Shown: piece by piece, positions 59,601 through 64,000 of the stretch
How positions within the stretch are numbered: the stretch's first letter is position 1
Layout: every line of letters starts with the position of its first letter
Source of the DNA: Rachycentron canadum
Taxonomy: Eukaryota > Chordata > Actinopteri > Carangiformes > Rachycentridae
Length of the DNA: 64,000 nucleotides
Assembly: GCA_038496675.1 (NCBI GenBank)
Contig: CM076660.1
Location: 7,819,248 to 7,883,247 of the forward strand
Direction of reading: 5' to 3'
The notes under the pieces: generated by a model
Seen by the model: only the letters and a program-made list of their open reading frames with translations
Databases searched by the model: none
What the model was told of the DNA's origin: nothing
Position numbers and translations under genes: made by a program

Positions 59601-61976
59601 CAAATTAATGGTAGATTCATGGCTACAGAAAAACAAAACAAAAAATAAAGAGAGAATTTCCCAACTTCCACAACTACCTCAGCAGCAGTGATGAGGGCTA
59701 TGATCCAAAACCAGATCAAGGGTCTCATTTACAGTTACTCACTGGATCAGTGTGTGCCACCACAGAATGACGTGCAAGCGAGATAGCAAGGCCTTATTTT
59801 TAGACCAAAGCTACCAACTACAACTGATCAGTCATGAGTCATGTTGTGGCTGGAAAGTGTTGTGCTAGTTCCCTTAACTGACGTGTGGTTATTTGGTTGT
59901 AATCTCTGGATTGAAGAGTATCTTAAAGGAAAATATGCCAATTATCTTAGACTGTTGCTGGATATGAAAACGTGTTTGTTTCTAAGGACAGCCCAACGCG
60001 CGCATTAGCACTATGAGGCTTGTTTTTTTCCTTTCTGACAGCTGCTGGTATTTTCTTCTTAGAGCTATGGTTTCTCTCAGCTATTGTCATGAGCCTGATT
60101 GCAGCAGCTGTAACAAGGAGCAGATTATCATGTCTAGGCTTCATGTCTCTGGATGTCAATGGTCCTCTCTCAAAAGCTTTTTAATAGCCCTGATTTCATA
60201 GATAGTGGGTAAAGTTCTGATCAAAAACTGTCACATTTTTTTATTGTTGATAAAGGAAAAAGCAAAGTTAGCACACAAAAGACAGTATCATGTCTATGGG
60301 CAGAATTTCACTGAAAGTGTCTGCAAGAAAACATGAACACTACATCTTCCTTTTTGCTATGTGAAGCTGTGTGGTTTGAAATAAAAAAATAATAATACAA
60401 AAAAAAAAGTATAAAGTATTATTCGACACTGAATGTTTAAGCAGACTAGGTTGAGACTGGAAACCTTTTTTCTTTTCCTCTTATGGAGTCACAACCCTGC
60501 TGTCCATCCCCCTGCTTAAAAGCTGGTGGAGCAGCATTGGGCTAGCTCCTGCAAGGACTGGAGCTGGTGTTGCTCACACAAGCAGGTAAAATTTTACTAT
60601 CGTCCATCTTTTTTTTTTCACATTGGAGGATGGGAAGAAGGGAAACATGACTGATAGAAAAAAAAAATCTGTTAATCAATTGATCATGTGTCAGTTTATA
60701 CAACAGAGCTAGTTGCAATGTTACTGGCCCTGCAGTGGATAGTAAAGAAATACTTGTACAATGTACACATTGTAACCAACCAGAAACATTCAAACATGAA
60801 CTGCTTCATTAGAATAAAATATTGAGAAAAAGTATGAAATCACCTTTTTAAGTCACTAAGGAGGACAAAACACTTTTGCAAGGTAACTTGGGGAAATAGA
60901 TATATGGCGAAATTATCAAGTTTATAGATTAACTGGTTTAGCAAAATCTTAGATTTCTACTGAAAAGGCTCCAGACAGTGACAATTATGCACCTATAATC
61001 TATAGGCAAACTGCCAATAACCTATAAGGAAAAGAAAGAAGTAGATGAAAAAGTGTCTGCAATTGACATCATGTGAAAATATTCACAACCTGGAATGCTT
61101 TTATGGAAATCCCTTGTAAAGCTTTTAATTTGTGGACCATTACAGACTAAGGGAATGTAAATAATTGTCAGGGACATCAAAGGTAGAGAGTCACCATATT
61201 TTCTCTGTCTTTCTGGTTTATGAAGGCAGTCTTTCGTTCTCATGGTTTTTATAAAATGAAAAGAACAGTTGACGTGTGTAGAGTCTGAGCTAACACATGT
61301 AACATTGTCAATACTGACAAAGATTCAAGCATTTATATCTTTCTGCTAAAGTTCCTGTCCTCATAAAACACATTTGTTGCATTGCTATTTGTGTGCTTGT
61401 CAGCATTTCTCTGATGCTGTGTCTATGTGTGTGTGTGACTGTGTGTGTATGTCTGCCTTGTATAGCTCTTCTTTCACTCTTGCTGTCTTTAGGTGTATTG
61501 CTTCAGTTCAGGGAGGACACTTGCATCAAGTGACTCTCAGATGCCTACACCCTAGCACCCAAGGACAGACAAACATTATGTAATGTCTCTGTGCAAACAG
61601 CACTGTAAGAGGCTAGTTGCCTGGGACACATGTACACGTGCATGCACGCACATACACGTACCCATGTATACATTTTTCAAAAAGCAGAAAACTGGAGGAA
61701 AGTTTTCATACCTTGCTATTTTTAATGTCAATGAAACACTGTGTTTGATGGTCTCAAACTGGAGATGAAACATGACATACACCACATGTTCTTGCCTGTC
61801 TGCAACTCCTTGGGTGACTTTGTGACTGAAAAATACATAATTGATCTTCACATTGAAGAAGAATTGATGGGTAGATGTGTATTACACTACATTTGGAGCA
61901 TCGTTGTGTTTATGTGCTTCAAAGCCACATAACATTTTCACAGGAATATGGTGTTTTTGTACGTGTGTGATGGACA

Positions 61977-61978
<2 letters not shown>

Positions 61979-62020
<42 letters not shown>
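61979..62020. repeat. (CA)n microsatellite
   Basis: About 21 CA units. Confidence 0.95.
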
Positions 62021-62023
<3 letters not shown>

Positions 62024-62217
62024 GATCTGTCTGTTCTCACTGTCTTTCTTGCTTTTTGGCAGGAGATATTGGGTCGGCTTCAGTTCAGGCAGCAACACAA
62101 GCTCCCCCTCTATAAACTATGTGATCATAAGATACACTTGGCACATGTCTCCATAACACACACGCACATTCAGGACATTGTGTAGCTGTTCATGTATATT
62201 CTGCATATTTGCAATGC

Positions 62218-62218
<1 letters not shown>

Positions 62219-62251
<33 letters not shown>
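62219..62251. repeat. (GT)n microsatellite
   Basis: About 16 TG units. Confidence 0.9.
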
Positions 62252-62252
<1 letters not shown>

Positions 62253-63479
62253 TGTGAGTGTATGTAGTAAGGTGTGTTTGCTGTATTACATGAGCTAACG
62301 TCTGTGTGCAGATGTGTGCCTTTTTACAGGTGCATATATTCGAGGGATTGTGTGTGTGTCTCTATCTAGAGGGCATACCTTTCTGTGTACCAAAGCCTGA
62401 GGCACAGCCCAGAGGGTCTCTGGTGTGATTCACAAGGATTAAACTGCATCTGCCTGTCAACAGGCATGTTTCTTTGTCTGTGTGCCTGTGCATGTGTCCT
62501 ATTGTGTCCTGTGTATATAATTGCAGATGTAGATGTTTGCGTATTTGTGGGTGAGTGATCACATAGGGTGTTTGTGATTGCTCATTGTCAGGTCTGCAAT
62601 GCCACTTAACACCTCATAACAAGATAAACTACGGACACGTCCAGACTAATATTTGACAAGGAAGTGAGAGCAGATACTTACATGTGGAAAAGGAAGGTGA
62701 CAGGATGTAAAACATTTTAAACACGCCTCTTTCAGTTGGTCCTTTTTTCAATTGGTTTCTTAATGCAAAAACATCATGAATTTTAATACAGACACAGACA
62801 CAAGACAGAGTAGAAATTATATGTCCTGCTATAATATTTATTATATAAATTATACATAATTATATATAAAAAAAAAAAAAAAATTATATATAAAATATAT
62901 AATATTTTTTTTACCCGGATGATTCTGAACCATGTTAGTGAACACCAGATGAAAATGTTGTTTTCATGGACTTTTTGACATTTCATCTTACTATAGTGAT
63001 GCACCGACTGTGTGTCAGGTAATTGTCGGTACAGGTGCAACAGACTTGAAACTTTCAGCCAACAGAGGTCAGTAAAAATTCTTGATGTTGAGTTGACTAA
63101 AGACAGCCCACACAGACAATCATATTGCACATTTTAATACCAAAAACAAACAACAAATAGAAACAAACACAATATCCAGGACACAAATACTTACAGCTGC
63201 TATACAGGACACTCAGCAGAAGGGCGTGCATGTAAAGTACACATTAACTTTACCATACCTAAAGTGTCGCATGCATGGAAACAGACCTTGCACACATGCA
63301 TACACACATACACACATACAAACAGTATGTTTTCATGTCTACATGTCTTGCGTGTATTGAGGCAGTATAGATGACTGTATTTCCCCTGCAGTAGCTGATA
63401 TTGTAGCTGCTGTGACCGCCTGCACCTGTCACTGTACGTCATCCCACACACACACACATACACACACAGGCATACACTT

Positions 63480-63960
63480 TAACTCAATCGCAAACAGACG
63501 AGCCGAGTCTTTGAGAGTAACTTGGGCAACTGGATAAGCACAAAAGACATCTGTCCCATGGGCTCAGTTAAAAAGGTTAAAGGTGCAGCGCGATGAGACT
63601 CACATTTCCCAAATCTCATTTTATTTGCTGACTAAGAAGCTTTTGAAGTTTTTTTTTTTTTAATTGCCAGGGTTATGGAATTTTTTTCTATGCCCTTTGA
63701 GAAACTTTGGCTCTTTTTTTAATTAGACTGTTTGAATGCCAGGCTTGGTCAACAGCACAGCTTCTTCTCTGTCAGAATGATTTTTTTAGCCGGGCTGGCT
63801 ACTTGACAAACTGCTGTTTCCATTATCGATTTTCAGAGAGCACCAATGCTGAGATGAAAACCTTGTTATGCAGCAGCCGGCCCTGTTAAAAGTGAGGATT
63901 AGAGAAGCATTCAGTCTAAGAAACTGTGTCCCTGCTGCTCTTTTTCACAAGCAATTTGTA
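63480..63960. promoter_or_regulatory. Candidate conserved non-coding element at the right edge
   Basis: Nearly 500 bases without repeats apart from short T runs. It has mixed composition and motifs such as TTAATTAGACTGTTTG and TTATCGATTTTC, typical of developmental enhancers, and no coding frame of note. Inferred from texture only. Confidence 0.35.
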
Positions 63961-64000
63961 ACTGAAGAACAACTGAAACAAATCCCAAGTAGGTATACAC

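Larger units (their letters stand above)
50350..64000. other. Intergenic region upstream of ubtd2; no gene recognised
   Basis: I see no splice-supported coding exon in about 13.6 kb. Open frames up to about 118 codons (for example plus strand 52637-52993) match no known family and may be chance. The region has several CA/TG arrays, interspersed repeats at 55.1, 58.3-59.3 and 59.3-59.6 kb, and conserved-looking stretches near 56.5 and 63.5 kb. Confidence 0.65.

Noticed and set aside
60540..60600. Exon-like GCAAGGACTGGAGCTGG stretch ending in a donor-like AGCAG|GTAAAA
   Set aside because: No matching acceptor with an open frame and no family similarity.
62820..62915. AT-rich palindrome-like stretch
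   Set aside because: Low-complexity TA/A-run sequence; pairing is expected from composition alone.
1..64000. CRISPR arrays, operons, phage or plasmid modules, rRNA and tRNA genes
   Set aside because: Nothing matching was seen. Direct repeats are simple microsatellites, and all real genes are intron-containing vertebrate genes.

Overview
This window comes from a bony-fish (teleost, probably percomorph) nuclear genome. It holds small GT-AG exons separated by non-coding DNA, many long (CA)n/(TG)n microsatellites and typical teleost interspersed repeats. The proteins match vertebrate families at close to full length. No prokaryotic, viral or plasmid gene was found.

Five protein-coding genes can be reconstructed with reading frames that stay open across every splice junction. 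On the minus strand, the first five coding exons of ebf1 (COE transcription factor) run from 10238 down to 145, and the gene continues off the left edge. rnf145 (ER multi-pass RING-H2 E3 ligase) lies at 24379..16942 on the minus strand and encodes 764 aa. ublcp1 (ubiquitin-like domain phosphatase of the nuclear proteasome) lies at 30667..33843 on the plus strand and encodes 318 aa. il12b (IL-12/IL-23 p40 subunit) lies at 38324..35826 on the minus strand and encodes 312 aa. ubtd2 (ubiquitin domain-containing protein 2) lies at 49928..41531 on the minus strand and encodes 272 aa. The order ebf1-rnf145-ublcp1-il12b is the same as on human chromosome 5q33; ubtd2 lies on 5q35 in human.

Layout: 1-10.2 kb is the 5' part of ebf1, with a large fourth intron full of repeats. 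10.2-11.2 kb is its GC-rich promoter, followed by AT-rich DNA that looks conserved and regulatory. 12.5-16.9 kb has no recognised gene and probably includes the rnf145 3' UTR. 16.9-27.7 kb is rnf145. 27.7-30.0 kb is the intergenic space between the divergent rnf145 and ublcp1 promoters; the ublcp1 promoter has a perfect RFX X-box. 30.0-35.3 kb is ublcp1, converging on il12b (35.7-39.1 kb, TATA-box promoter). 41.4-50.3 kb is ubtd2 with a GC-rich promoter. 50.3-64 kb has no gene I can support. It holds simple repeats, a 29-bp minisatellite, a decayed Tc1-type transposon, two other interspersed repeats and two stretches that look like conserved non-coding elements.

The genes do not form an operon-like unit. 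Three of them deal with ubiquitin (RNF145 as ligase, UBLCP1 and UBTD2 as ubiquitin-fold proteins), and ebf1 and il12b act in blood and immune cells, but I infer no shared pathway. I found no new system. The best leads are microsatellites pressed against splice sites, three near-perfect long hairpins, an altered sterol-sensing motif in RNF145, an il12b stop codon that lies inside a splice-donor-like sequence, and several unannotated conserved-looking regulatory stretches.
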